DNA from: Sulfitobacter sp. LCG007
Lineage (GTDB): Bacteria > Pseudomonadota > Alphaproteobacteria > Rhodobacterales > Rhodobacteraceae
Reading direction: 5' to 3'
NCBI RefSeq assembly: GCF_040801785.1
Contig: NZ_CP161805.1
Coordinates: 3,596,001-3,660,000 of the forward strand
DNA: 64,000 bases
Part shown: piece after piece, positions 17,531 through 26,020 of the stretch
How positions within the stretch are numbered: the first letter of the stretch is position 1
Layout: every line of letters starts with the position of its first letter
The notes under the pieces: generated by a model
Told to the model about the DNA's origin: nothing
The model's input: the letters and a program-made list of their open reading frames with translations, nothing else
The model's database searches: none
Position numbers and translations under genes: made by a program

Positions 17531-19452
17531 CGAGGATCTCCTTCTCCACCGCAGAGCGCCGCCCTGGCGACCCTGTATTCGCGCTCGAGCCGGGCCACGA
17601 TCTTCGCGGCAGGTTCCAGGGCGCGGGACTGCGCCACCGCCTGGCCCGCGCTCCAGACCTGCGACCAGGCCTTCGGTCTGTCGGGGTCCGACTTTCCCAC
17701 CATCCGGCGAGGCTGGGCCAGCCGCGCCTCGTCCAGATCGACCCCGGCCGCTTCGATGCTCGGAACGAGATAATTCGCGTGGGTGCCCGAGAAGAGCGGC
17801 GTATAGAGGATATGGTCCGATTGCGCCGCGACGATCATTTCCTTGTGCGCCTGTGGGGCAATGGCCTCTTGGCTGGGGATGAAAACGGTCCCGGCATAGG
17901 CGAAATCGCAGCCCAGAACCTCGGCCGCGAGGATCGCGCGGCCGTTCGCAATCGCGCCGGACAGGACCAGGGGGCCGTCGTAGAAGTCGCGCACCTCCTC
18001 GACCAGCGCAAAGGGGTTCAGGGTGCCGCCATGGCCCCCGGCCCCGCTGCAGACAAGGATCAGCCCGTCGACTCCCGCCGCCACGGCCCGGCGCGCATGA
18101 CGCGCCTTGACCACGTCGTGAAACACCAGCCCGCCGTAGCCATGCACGGCCTCGACCACCTTGTCAGGGGCGGAAAGCGAGGTGATCACCAGCGGTACCT
18201 CGTGGCGGACAACCGTCGCGAGATCCTCATCGAGCCGGCTGTTGTAGTCGTTCACGATCAGGTTGACTCCGAACGGAGCCGGGGTCACGCCGCTTTCTTT
18301 CCGGTGGGCTTCGAGACGATCCTCGATGTCGGTCAGCCAGAGGTCGAGTTGATCGGCAGGACGCGCGTTGAGCGCCGGGAAGCTGCCGACGATCCCCGCC
18401 TTGCACTGGGCCACCACAAGATCGGGTCCGGAGGCAAGGAACATCGGGGCGCCGATCAGCGGCAGCTTCAGACGGGCTTTCAGGGTGCCGACAGGGTCCT
18501 GCGGTTCGGTTTCTGTCTGATCGCTCATGCGAGCCTCGCTTTCATTTTGACCTTCCGGGTGCGGTGTCGCTTCCGCAGCCGCCGTCATCCGCGCCTGCCC
18601 GCGCAACATGATCCGCCGGGCACGCGCGACGACCGGCGAGCTCAGGATCTCACCTTCGGCTTCCGGCGGCGAACCATCATCGGCGGCAAGCGCGTGACGC
18701 GCCCAGTCGAGATCCTGCGGCGGGGTGCCAAAGCCGGCGCGTGCCGGCGCGAGCTGCCGGGGATGGATCAGACATTTGCCCCCGAAGCCCAGGTCACTGG
18801 CGTGCCTGGCGTCGTCCGCGATGGCAGCCGCGTCCGTCACCGTCACCGTCACCCCGTCCAGCGGCGCGGGACGCCCGGCAAGCCGCGCCGCCTGCACGAT
18901 GCGGCTGGCAAGGGGCAGCAGGGCGAGCCGGCCGTGCGCGCAGCCCATGTCCTCGGACAGGTCGATCGAGCCGAAGACAAGCCGGTCGGATGCAGCCGCG
19001 ATCTCATCGGCGCGTGACAGGCCGCGCACTGTCTCGATCAGGGCAAAGACCTTCTGGCCCGGCCCCAGCGCCGCCCGGAGTTCGGTGATCTGCTCGGCGC
19101 TTTCGCTCTTGGGCAGGACGACGCCGTCCGCACCCGACATCCGCGCGAAAGCCACGTCGTCACGATGCCAGACCGTTCCGACGCCGTTCACCCTCAGGAA
19201 GAGCCGGAATGACCGATCCGCGGGAATCGCGCTTTGCGGGATGCGGCGCACCGCGACCTTGCTTTCCGGCGCCACGGAATCCTCGAGATCGATCACGACG
19301 ATGTCCGTCCCGGCGGTGCAGGCGGCGGCGAAGGCATCGGGACGCGCTGCGGAGACGAAGATCGGAAAGCTCGGATCCTCTTGCGCGAGGCTGCGCACGT
19401 CCACGTGGCGCGATCCGTCCTTTGGCGTCGGAACCTGCCTGCCGTCGCGCAT
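17527..19452 (-). CDS. CitE-like CoA-ester lyase fused to a nitronate monooxygenase-like domain
   Basis: A 641-residue two-domain protein. Residues 1 to about 285 form a citrate lyase beta/malyl-CoA lyase-type barrel (VIDLEDSVAP, FLRVNG, VVLPKSES, ALIETVRGL, GSIDLSEDMG). Residues from about 309 (MSDQTETEP) form an FMN-binding nitronate monooxygenase-like barrel (PLIGAPMFLAS, CSGAGGHGGTLNP, VLSGAIANG). The second domain could start alone at the ATG ending at 18528. Near 18540 the neighbouring frame reads TCA AAA TGA, so a one-base change would split this into two genes. It is a real fusion or a frameshift; the sequence alone cannot tell. GGGAGGAAG precedes the start at 19452. Upstream lies a CoA transferase, downstream the AidB-like enzyme. 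Confidence 0.78.
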   Translation of the reverse strand: MRDGRQVPTPKDGSRHVDVRSLAQEDPSFPIFVSAARPDAFAAACTAGTDIVVIDLEDSVAPESKVAVRRIPQSAIPADRSFRLFLRVNGVGTVWHRDDVAFARMSGADGVVLPKSESAEQITELRAALGPGQKVFALIETVRGLSRADEIAAASDRLVFGSIDLSEDMGCAHGRLALLPLASRIVQAARLAGRPAPLDGVTVTVTDAAAIADDARHASDLGFGGKCLIHPRQLAPARAGFGTPPQDLDWARHALAADDGSPPEAEGEILSSPVVARARRIMLRGQARMTAAAEATPHPEGQNESEARMSDQTETEPQDPVGTLKARLKLPLIGAPMFLASGPDLVVAQCKAGIVGSFPALNARPADQLDLWLTDIEDRLEAHRKESGVTPAPFGVNLIVNDYNSRLDEDLATVVRHEVPLVITSLSAPDKVVEAVHGYGGLVFHDVVKARHARRAVAAGVDGLILVCSGAGGHGGTLNPFALVEEVRDFYDGPLVLSGAIANGRAILAAEVLGCDFAYAGTVFIPSQEAIAPQAHKEMIVAAQSDHILYTPLFSGTHANYLVPSIEAAGVDLDEARLAQPRRMVGKSDPDRPKAWSQVWSAGQAVAQSRALEPAAKIVARLEREYRVARAALCGGEGDPR

Positions 19453-19463
19453 GGCTTCCTCCC

Positions 19464-20114
19464 TCAGGTCAGGATCCGGGCGTCCGTCACCGCCTGAACA
19501 TCCTCGAAACTGTTGCCCGGCGTGAGCTCCACCAGCCGGAAGCCTTGCGCCGTCACATCGAGCACGGCGAGATCGGTGTAGACCCGGCTCACCACGCCGA
19601 GCCCTGTCAGGGGATAGGTGCAGCGCTTCATCAGCTTCGCCGTACCGTCGCGGTTGATGTGTCGCATCATCACGAGGATCCGCGGCACGCCCACGACAAG
19701 GTCCATCGCCCCACCGACCGCAGGGGGGAATTTTTCGTCCAGCGTCGCCCAGTTCGCCAGATCGCCGTTTTCGGCGACCTGATAGGCGCCCAGCACGGCG
19801 ATATCGATATGCCCTCCCCGCATCATCGCGAAGCTGTCCGCGTGCTCGAAGTAGGCGGCCCCCGGCGCGGCGGTGACATGGCGCTTGCTCGCGTCGATCA
19901 GTTCGGGATCTTCCATACCCTCGGCCGGAGTCGGTCCGACACCGAGAATCCCGTTCTCGGAATGGTAGATCACCTCCCGCCCCTCGGGCACGTATGCCGA
20001 GACATGCGTGGGCTTGCCGATCCCGAGGTTGACATAGGAGCCATCGGGGATGTCCCGGGCCACGCGGGCGGCGACCTCGGCATCGGTCAGGCTTGTCAGT
20101 TTCGCGACGGTCAT
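19464..20114 (-). CDS. 3-oxoacid CoA-transferase, subunit B
   Basis: A 216-residue family I CoA-transferase beta subunit (PcaJ/ScoB type). VNLGIGKPTHVSAYVP near the N-terminus and HSENGILGVGPTPAEG, which carries the catalytic glutamate, are diagnostic. GGHIDIAVLGAYQV and VVGVPRILVMMRHI follow. The start overlaps the stop of subunit A by four bases. Together the subunits move CoA from succinyl-CoA or acetyl-CoA to an imported carboxylate, presumably the TRAP substrate. Confidence 0.9.
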   Translation of the reverse strand: MTVAKLTSLTDAEVAARVARDIPDGSYVNLGIGKPTHVSAYVPEGREVIYHSENGILGVGPTPAEGMEDPELIDASKRHVTAAPGAAYFEHADSFAMMRGGHIDIAVLGAYQVAENGDLANWATLDEKFPPAVGGAMDLVVGVPRILVMMRHINRDGTAKLMKRCTYPLTGLGVVSRVYTDLAVLDVTAQGFRLVELTPGNSFEDVQAVTDARILT

Positions 20115-20776
20115 GGGCGCACCCCGTATTCGACGACGGACTGGACGAAGATTCCCGGCGTCACCACATGTTCCGGATCAAGCGGCGTGTCCGAAATCCT
20201 TCGCACCTCGGCGACCGCGTGCCGCGAAGCCATCGCCATCACGGGGTTGAAGTTGCGCGCGGTGGCGTGGAAGCTGAGGTTGCCCCAGCGATCCCCGCTC
20301 TCGGCGCGCAACAGCGCGAAATCGGCGTGAAGCGGCGCTTCCATCACATAGCCGCGCCCGTCTATCACCCGGGTCTCCTTGCCCTCCGCCAGAAGCGTGC
20401 CATAGCCCGTGGGCGTCAGGAAACCGCCGATCCCCGCGCCGGCGGCCCGGATGCGTTCGGCCAGCGTGCCCTGCGGCACGACCTCCAGCGCGATCTCGCC
20501 CGCTTCGTAGCGCTTCTCGAACCAGATCGAGCCGGGCGAGCGAGGGTAGGAACAGATCACCCGTGCGACACGCCCCGCCTTCAGCAGTTTCGCGATGCCG
20601 GTTTCCCCGGCGCCCGCGTTATTCGAGATCACGGTGAGCCCGGTCGCTCCCTGGGCCAGCAGCGCGTCGATCAGCCCGAAGGGAATGCCGGAAGACCCGA
20701 AGCCGCCGATCATCACCGACGCGCCGTCGCCGATCGGCGCGACGGCGCTTTCGAGATCGGGAATCCTCTTGTCCAT
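20111..20776 (-). CDS. 3-oxoacid CoA-transferase, subunit A
   Basis: A 221-residue family I CoA-transferase alpha subunit (PcaI/ScoA type). The N-terminal GDGASVMIGGFGSSGIPFGL, the VISNNAGAGETGIAKLL segment and VPQGTLAERIRAAGAGIGGF are the signatures. It precedes subunit B with a four-base overlap and follows the TRAP permease by 25 bases, so uptake and CoA activation appear to be transcribed together. Confidence 0.9.
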   Translation of the reverse strand: MDKRIPDLESAVAPIGDGASVMIGGFGSSGIPFGLIDALLAQGATGLTVISNNAGAGETGIAKLLKAGRVARVICSYPRSPGSIWFEKRYEAGEIALEVVPQGTLAERIRAAGAGIGGFLTPTGYGTLLAEGKETRVIDGRGYVMEAPLHADFALLRAESGDRWGNLSFHATARNFNPVMAMASRHAVAEVRRISDTPLDPEHVVTPGIFVQSVVEYGVRP

Positions 20777-20801
20777 GTCGACGTCTCTCCTGGCTTCCGG
20801 T

Positions 20802-22754
20802 TCAGGTCTTCACGGCCGTCCGGCGGCGGCCGATCCAGCGTTCCGCCAACATCACCGCGAGCAGGATGCCAGCCCCCACAAGGCTGGTGGTGAGTTCCGG
20901 GAACAGGATCAGCACGCCGCCGAGGGCAAAGGCGACCCTGCTTACGACACCGATCCGGCCGACCCCGTAGACCCATGCCTCGAATGCCGAGGTGATCGCC
21001 CAGATCGCGACCAGGGTCAGGGCGACCCTCTCGAGGATCTGAAGCCAGGTCCCCTCCATGATCAGCGCCGGGTCGTAGACGAAAATGAACGGCAGCACGA
21101 ACAGCGGCATTCCGAGGCGCATCGCGTAGAATCCTGTCTGCATGGGCTTGGATCCCGCGACATTCGCCGCGGTGATCGCGGCAAGCGCGACAGGCGGCGT
21201 GATGTAGGACAGCATGCCCCAGTAGAGGATGAAGAGATGGCTTGCGATCGGGTTGAGCCCCGCCTGCACCAGCGCCGGTGCCAGCAGGATCGACAGGAAA
21301 ATGTAGCAGGCGGTCACCGTCATCCCCATCCCCAGCACGAAGCTCGTGACGGCTCCGGCGATCAGCATCAGCGCGGTGTTTCCGCCCGCGTAGAGCAGAA
21401 GCTCGCGCGAGAAGGCGCCCGCAACGCCCGTATAGGAAAGGCCGCCCACCACCAGCCCGATACCGGCCAGCACGGCGACAAGGCTCGCGACGTTCACGCA
21501 GATGTCGAGCAGGAGCGCCTTGGCCCGGCCCAGCGTCAGGCGCGTGTCCTTGTTGAACGCCGTCGCGGCCAGCATGACGATCGACGCGTAATAGGGCGAA
21601 CGCGCCTCCATCCGCAGACCCATGAGCACGAAGATCAGCACGGCAAGGCTGAGCAGGTAGGGCCAGCCGGATTTCAGCACCGGACCGATCGGCGGCAGTT
21701 CGGCGCGCGGCAGGCCCAGCAAACCCCGGCGCGCGGCATACATGTCGACCTGGAAAAGCAGCGCGACGTAGAACATCAGCGCCGGGATGATCGCCGCGAC
21801 CACGATCGTGGAGTACTGGACCCCGAGGAAGGAGGCCATCACGAAGGCGACCGTGCCCATCACCGGCGGCATCAGGGTCGCCCCGGTCGAGGCGCAGGCC
21901 TCGATGGCGGCGGCATAATGCGCGGGATAGCCGACCCGGCGCATCGTGGGGATCGAGAACGGTCCAGAGGTCAGGATGTTGGAGATCACGCTGCCCGAGA
22001 GCGACCCGAGGATGGCCGAGCCCATGACCGCGACCTTGGCCGGGCCGCCCCGGCTCTGTCCGAGAAGGGCGGAGGCCAGTTCCATGAAGAAGTCGCTGCC
22101 CTTCGTCGCCACGAGGACAGAGCCGAATATCACGAACCCGATGACCAGCTCGGCCACGACCTGCATGGGAATGCCGATGATGGATTCCACGCCGAGCACA
22201 TGCGCCCGTATCGTGCCGGTGAGCGAATATTCGGTCCCCCAGAGAAACCCGGGCATGTAATCCGCGTAAAGCGGATAGGCACCGAAGATCAGCGCGGTCA
22301 CCAGAAGGATCGGCCCGCCCGCGCGCCGCACGCCCTCGAGCACCAGCAGGATCAGGATCGAGGCCATGACGTCGGCCATCGGCGGCGCGTCGTATTCCCA
22401 GCCCTTCTGGATGATTTCGAGACCGTGATAGCCAAGCCAGCCGGCGCTGATCAGCGCGGCGACTGCGAGGATCGGGTTGATCCACCACAAACGGCGCGGG
22501 TTCAGCCGGAAAAGCGGCTGCGTGAGAAAGGCCAGCGCCAGGAAGATCCCGATAAGATAGTAGAGATACGCGTTGCCAAGCGGCTGGAACCCGAAGAGGT
22601 TCAGCAGGAACTGCTGGTTGATCGCCATGACGATCCCGAGCGCGCCCAGCACCATGACCACTGCGCGCGTGTACGTCCGGGCGGGAACGGCGAAGGGGTC
22701 GGCTGCGGTCTGCCCGGCGGGCAGCGCTGCGTCACTGGTCTGGTCGGAGTTCAT
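20802..22754 (-). CDS. TAXI-type TRAP transporter fused permease
   Basis: A 650-residue inner-membrane protein in which the small and large TRAP permeases are joined, as usual for TAXI systems. The N-terminal four-helix part spans about residues 25-165 (LGALGIVMAINQQFLLNLFG, YLIGIFLALAFL). The larger domain then has GSAILGSLSGSVISNILTSG and CASTGATLMPPVMGTVAFVM, family-diagnostic loops. It lies 70 bases after the TAXI binding protein. It should import an organic acid using an ion gradient. Confidence 0.92.
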   Translation of the reverse strand: MNSDQTSDAALPAGQTAADPFAVPARTYTRAVVMVLGALGIVMAINQQFLLNLFGFQPLGNAYLYYLIGIFLALAFLTQPLFRLNPRRLWWINPILAVAALISAGWLGYHGLEIIQKGWEYDAPPMADVMASILILLVLEGVRRAGGPILLVTALIFGAYPLYADYMPGFLWGTEYSLTGTIRAHVLGVESIIGIPMQVVAELVIGFVIFGSVLVATKGSDFFMELASALLGQSRGGPAKVAVMGSAILGSLSGSVISNILTSGPFSIPTMRRVGYPAHYAAAIEACASTGATLMPPVMGTVAFVMASFLGVQYSTIVVAAIIPALMFYVALLFQVDMYAARRGLLGLPRAELPPIGPVLKSGWPYLLSLAVLIFVLMGLRMEARSPYYASIVMLAATAFNKDTRLTLGRAKALLLDICVNVASLVAVLAGIGLVVGGLSYTGVAGAFSRELLLYAGGNTALMLIAGAVTSFVLGMGMTVTACYIFLSILLAPALVQAGLNPIASHLFILYWGMLSYITPPVALAAITAANVAGSKPMQTGFYAMRLGMPLFVLPFIFVYDPALIMEGTWLQILERVALTLVAIWAITSAFEAWVYGVGRIGVVSRVAFALGGVLILFPELTTSLVGAGILLAVMLAERWIGRRRTAVKT

Positions 22755-22824
22755 GGTCTCTTCCGGATCAAGGCGAAATGGGCCCCGGCGCGGAAAACGC
22801 CGGGGAGCTTCGCGGTCGGGCGGT

Positions 22825-23955
22825 TCAGTTCAGGCCCGCCACGACCTCTGCGCGATGGGCCATCCAGGCCTCGCTGAACTCCGCATCGGACAGGCTTTCG
22901 TTCTGCGGCTTGAACGTCTCCCAGGCGGCCAGCAGGGCATCCATGCGGGCGATCCGCTTGTCGTTCCAGGCATCGTCCTCGGCGGTCCAGATGCCCTTTT
23001 CCTTCAGGTAGCGGATGGCGCCCTCATGGAACGGTACGTCGATTGCCGGTTTGCCGGATTTCTCGAGCGTCCAGCGCGGCATTGTCGCCGTGCCGTCCTT
23101 GTAGAGATCATAGCTTTCGTCGAGCGCCTTGATGAATGCGTATACCTCGTCCGCCGACTTGTCGGCGGTGGTGGTGATCACCGGATAGCGATAGGCCGCC
23201 ATCTTGGCGATCTCGCCTTCCGCCAGACCGGCTGCCACATCCTCGTCCGAGGGGCCCATGATCGGCAGAACCTTCGACAGGCCTTCCCAGCCCGCGGTGT
23301 TGTCTGCCTCGAGCGGCGCGTAGAAGATGCCCCGCGGGCTTTCCGCCAGCTCGTACAGCTGGCTTGTCGTGGGCGTTGTGCAGGTCGCGTCGGATTCGTT
23401 GCGCGTCATCGACGACATGGCTGCCGCGTAGGTCGGGAAGGTGATCACCTCGACGTCCTCAAGCGTCAGCCCGCCGAATGCGAGGATCGCCTCGCATTTC
23501 ACGTTCACCGACGGGTTCCCGGCGACGAAGGCGATCCGCTTGCCGCGTGCATCCGCGACGGTTTCGATCCCCGCGTCTCCCGCCGCGATCAGCGTGATGC
23601 CGGCCGGGCGGCCAGCGACGGCGCGAAGCTCGCGCGGGCCCCAGTCGCGGGTGGCGAAATCGAAAGCCCCCTCCGCCACGAAGAAGGCTTCGGTGGCAAG
23701 GAATGCATAGTCGGCGCGCCCCTGCAGCAGCGGCTGGAGACGGCCGATACCGCTGCCCGACGGCTGGATGCGCACCCGCGTGCCGAATTCCTTGCCGAAG
23801 GCGTCGGCAATGGCCGAGGCTTCGGCATATCCGGCAGAGCCGACATCGTAGGACGTCCAGACCATCGTGCCGGGCAGTTCCTGCGCCACGGCGCCGAATG
23901 CGCTCATCGCCATGAAGCCGCAGACGGCGGCCCCGAGTTTCAATCGTTTCTTCAT
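22825..23955 (-). CDS. TAXI-family TRAP solute-binding protein
   Basis: A 376-residue periplasmic receptor. The signal peptide (KKRLKLGAAVCGFMAMSAFG) ends at AVA-QE near residue 24. The mature start ELPGTMVWTSYDVGSAGYAE and the QPSGSGIGRLQPLLQGRADY segment are TAXI features. The start at 23955 follows GGGAGGA with good spacing. It is the first gene of the minus-strand operon that runs to 15794 and is divergent from the LysR regulator at 24134. Ligand unknown, probably a carboxylate that the downstream CoA transferase activates. Confidence 0.9.
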   Translation of the reverse strand: MKKRLKLGAAVCGFMAMSAFGAVAQELPGTMVWTSYDVGSAGYAEASAIADAFGKEFGTRVRIQPSGSGIGRLQPLLQGRADYAFLATEAFFVAEGAFDFATRDWGPRELRAVAGRPAGITLIAAGDAGIETVADARGKRIAFVAGNPSVNVKCEAILAFGGLTLEDVEVITFPTYAAAMSSMTRNESDATCTTPTTSQLYELAESPRGIFYAPLEADNTAGWEGLSKVLPIMGPSDEDVAAGLAEGEIAKMAAYRYPVITTTADKSADEVYAFIKALDESYDLYKDGTATMPRWTLEKSGKPAIDVPFHEGAIRYLKEKGIWTAEDDAWNDKRIARMDALLAAWETFKPQNESLSDAEFSEAWMAHRAEVVAGLN

Positions 23956-24045
23956 GCTGTCCTCCCTGTGCATCGAAAAGCGCGGGGCGTTTCCATCCCC
24001 CTTGACACGCGTCCCATGCCGCCATCGGCAGTGGCAGGCGTCATC

Positions 24046-24101
24046 AATGCATTCCTCCGACTGAAAGCTTGTCGAACTGGAAGCCATGATTCAAATGCAT
24101 T
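24046..24101. promoter_or_regulatory. Paired AATGCATT palindromes in the LysR/TRAP divergent region
   Basis: AATGCATT occurs at 24046-24053 and again at 24094-24101, 48 bases apart, between the TAXI gene start (23955) and the LysR start (24134). A LysR protein usually binds two sites in such a divergent gap. An eight-base repeat can arise by chance, so this is a candidate only. Confidence 0.35.
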
Positions 24102-24133
24102 ATCCACATATCAGCGATACAGATGGGGCATGA

Positions 24134-25060
24134 ATGGATTTCCGTCAGCTGCGCAACTTCGTCCAGGTTGTCGAACTCAGCAGCATCACCGCCGCGGCAG
24201 AGCGTCTGAACATCGCCCAGCCCGCTCTCAGCCGGCAGGTGAAGGCGCTCGAAGACGAACTGAGCGTCTCGCTCCTGCGACGTCACGGACGCGGAGTGAT
24301 GCCGACCGAGGAGGGTATCCGCCTTGCCCGCCGCGCGAAGATCATTCTCGAGGATCTGGACGACATGGCCGGAGAGATCTCGGGCAATCGCGCGCCGCTT
24401 TCGGGAACCGTGACGCTGGGCCTTCCGCCTACCGTGTCAGAGATCCTGGCTACGCATCTCATCGAACGGACGATGACCCGGTTTCCGGACGTCAATCTGC
24501 GGATCATCTCGGGCTTCAGCGGCCACGTGCAGGACTGGCTGCTGCGCGGCAAGATCGATCTGGGCGTCGCCTATGAGGGACAGAAATCCCCTTCCATCAA
24601 GGCGCAGCCGGTCATCATCGAGAAGCTCTTCCTGATCCAGTCCGCCAGGACCGAAGGCACCCGGGACGGCGCGCCGATCCCCTGCCGCGACGCGCTCGGG
24701 AAGCCGCTGATCCTGCCCAATCCGGAACACGGCCTGCGCGGTCGGATCGAGGCTATATCGCAGGAAGAGGACATCGAGCTGAACGTCGTCCTCGAGATCG
24801 ATATCCTTCCCACAATGATCGCCTTCGTCGAGCGCGGCCTCGGCAGCACGATTTTGCCACTGGTCAGCGTGATCAACCATGTCCGCGAAGGGCGGCTCAT
24901 CGCCCGGCCAATCGTCCGGCGCACCATCGACCGGACACTGGTGCTGATGACGCCGCTCAACCGGCCGGGGTCGCGCCTCACCGGCAAGTTCGCCGAGTTC
25001 CTGACCGATGAAGTACATGCCATGGTGGCCGCCGGACAATGGCCGGGAACGACGCTCTGA
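24134..25060 (+). CDS. LysR-family transcriptional regulator
   Basis: A 308-residue regulator. The N-terminal winged helix reads FVQVVELSSITAAAERLNIA then QPALSRQVKALEDEL (residues 10-45). The effector domain covers about residues 90-300. It is divergent from the TAXI-TRAP operon across a 178-base gap, the standard arrangement for a LysR activator of that operon. The effector is probably the imported acid or its CoA ester (inference). It converges on the end of the beta-oxidation operon at 25259. Confidence 0.9.
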   Translation: MDFRQLRNFVQVVELSSITAAAERLNIAQPALSRQVKALEDELSVSLLRRHGRGVMPTEEGIRLARRAKIILEDLDDMAGEISGNRAPLSGTVTLGLPPTVSEILATHLIERTMTRFPDVNLRIISGFSGHVQDWLLRGKIDLGVAYEGQKSPSIKAQPVIIEKLFLIQSARTEGTRDGAPIPCRDALGKPLILPNPEHGLRGRIEAISQEEDIELNVVLEIDILPTMIAFVERGLGSTILPLVSVINHVREGRLIARPIVRRTIDRTLVLMTPLNRPGSRLTGKFAEFLTDEVHAMVAAGQWPGTTL

Positions 25061-25258
25061 AAACGTGCCATGCAAGCACGGCATGGGCGGGTGGCGCTCC
25101 ATACCCGATTGAACCCTTTTCCGGGTCAGATCTGCCCCGCGTGAAGAGACCCGTGAGCAACAGCTGCCAGACCGGTCCCGGCAGCGCTGCGCAGGGTAAT
25201 CAAGACGGGGCGCCGCAACCGGCGGACGCGGCGCTGCCGTCATGCAAGCGGCGAACGC

Positions 25259-26020
25259 TCAGCAACCGCGGAACCGTGGCGGCCGTTTCTCGGCGAAGGC
25301 CGCGCGTCCCTCCGCAGCGTCGGCACTGTTGAGAAGCATCGGCTGAAGCGCCTGCTCGTATTCCAGCGCCGCTGACAGATCGCGTGCGAACCAGTCGAGG
25401 ATGAACTGGCGGGCAAGGGCCGGGCCTGCCGCTTCTTCGAGCGCCAGCGCCGAGGCGGCAGCCAACGCATCGCCCGGTTCCGCAAGCGCATCGACGATCC
25501 CGAGCGTTTCGGCCTCCTCCGCGCCCACCACCCTGTTGCTCAGGATCAGTCGCCGGGCCCGTGCCGGACCGATCCGGGCCGGCAGCGTGCTCAACAACCC
25601 GAGATCCGGCATCAGCGCGATCCTGGTGAAGCTCGCCACGAAGCGCGCGTCGCGCGCGGCGACGACGGTCGGACAGGCCAGCGCAAGGGCAAAGCCACCC
25701 CCCGCAGCCCAGCCCTCGACGGCGGCGACAAGCGGTTTGGGAAAGCGCACCATGCGCGACACCATGTCAGCGATGACCGCGAAGCGTTCGCGATGCGCCC
25801 CGAGGCTGCGCTCGCCCTGGTCGCGGATGTCGCCGCCTGCCGAGAAATGCCCGCCCGCGCCGGTCAGAACCACGGCACGCACCGCATCGTCGCTCGACGC
25901 TTCCGAGAGGGCCGCGACCAGCGCCTGCCGCGCCGCATGCCCCACCGGGTTCCGCCTGCCGGGTTCGTTCAGGGTGATGACGAGAAGCCCATCCTCGTCT
26001 TTCCGGGTCTCTATGGTCAT
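25259..26020 (-). CDS. Enoyl-CoA hydratase/isomerase family protein, PaaG-like
   Basis: A 253-residue crotonase-fold protein. The oxyanion loops are GGHFSAGGDI and EGWAAGGGFALALAC. The first hydratase glutamate position (after GGG) is not a glutamate, while the second site reads IALMPDLG with an aspartate. That pattern is seen in isomerases such as PaaG, so isomerisation is more likely than hydration. The start at 26020 overlaps the stop of the upstream MaoC gene (ATGA); the frame is open further upstream but that part overlaps the MaoC gene. Last gene of the operon that begins at 32131. Confidence 0.82.
   Translation of the reverse strand: MTIETRKDEDGLLVITLNEPGRRNPVGHAARQALVAALSEASSDDAVRAVVLTGAGGHFSAGGDIRDQGERSLGAHRERFAVIADMVSRMVRFPKPLVAAVEGWAAGGGFALALACPTVVAARDARFVASFTRIALMPDLGLLSTLPARIGPARARRLILSNRVVGAEEAETLGIVDALAEPGDALAAASALALEEAAGPALARQFILDWFARDLSAALEYEQALQPMLLNSADAAEGRAAFAEKRPPRFRGC

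Noticed and set aside
16166..17773. Plus-strand open frame (535 codons) antisense to the AidB-like gene
   Set aside because: Composition typical of antisense frames and no motif; the minus-strand gene has catalytic residues.
20595..22877. Long open frame (760 codons) on the plus strand antisense to the TRAP permease
   Set aside because: Rich in Arg, His, Asp, Gly and Gln with no domain. The opposite strand encodes an unmistakable TAXI-TRAP permease; this is a high-GC shadow frame.
25163..25185. GCTGCC/GGCAGC hairpin between the convergent LysR and crotonase genes as a bidirectional terminator
   Set aside because: Only six pairs, an 11-base loop and no U-tract on either side.
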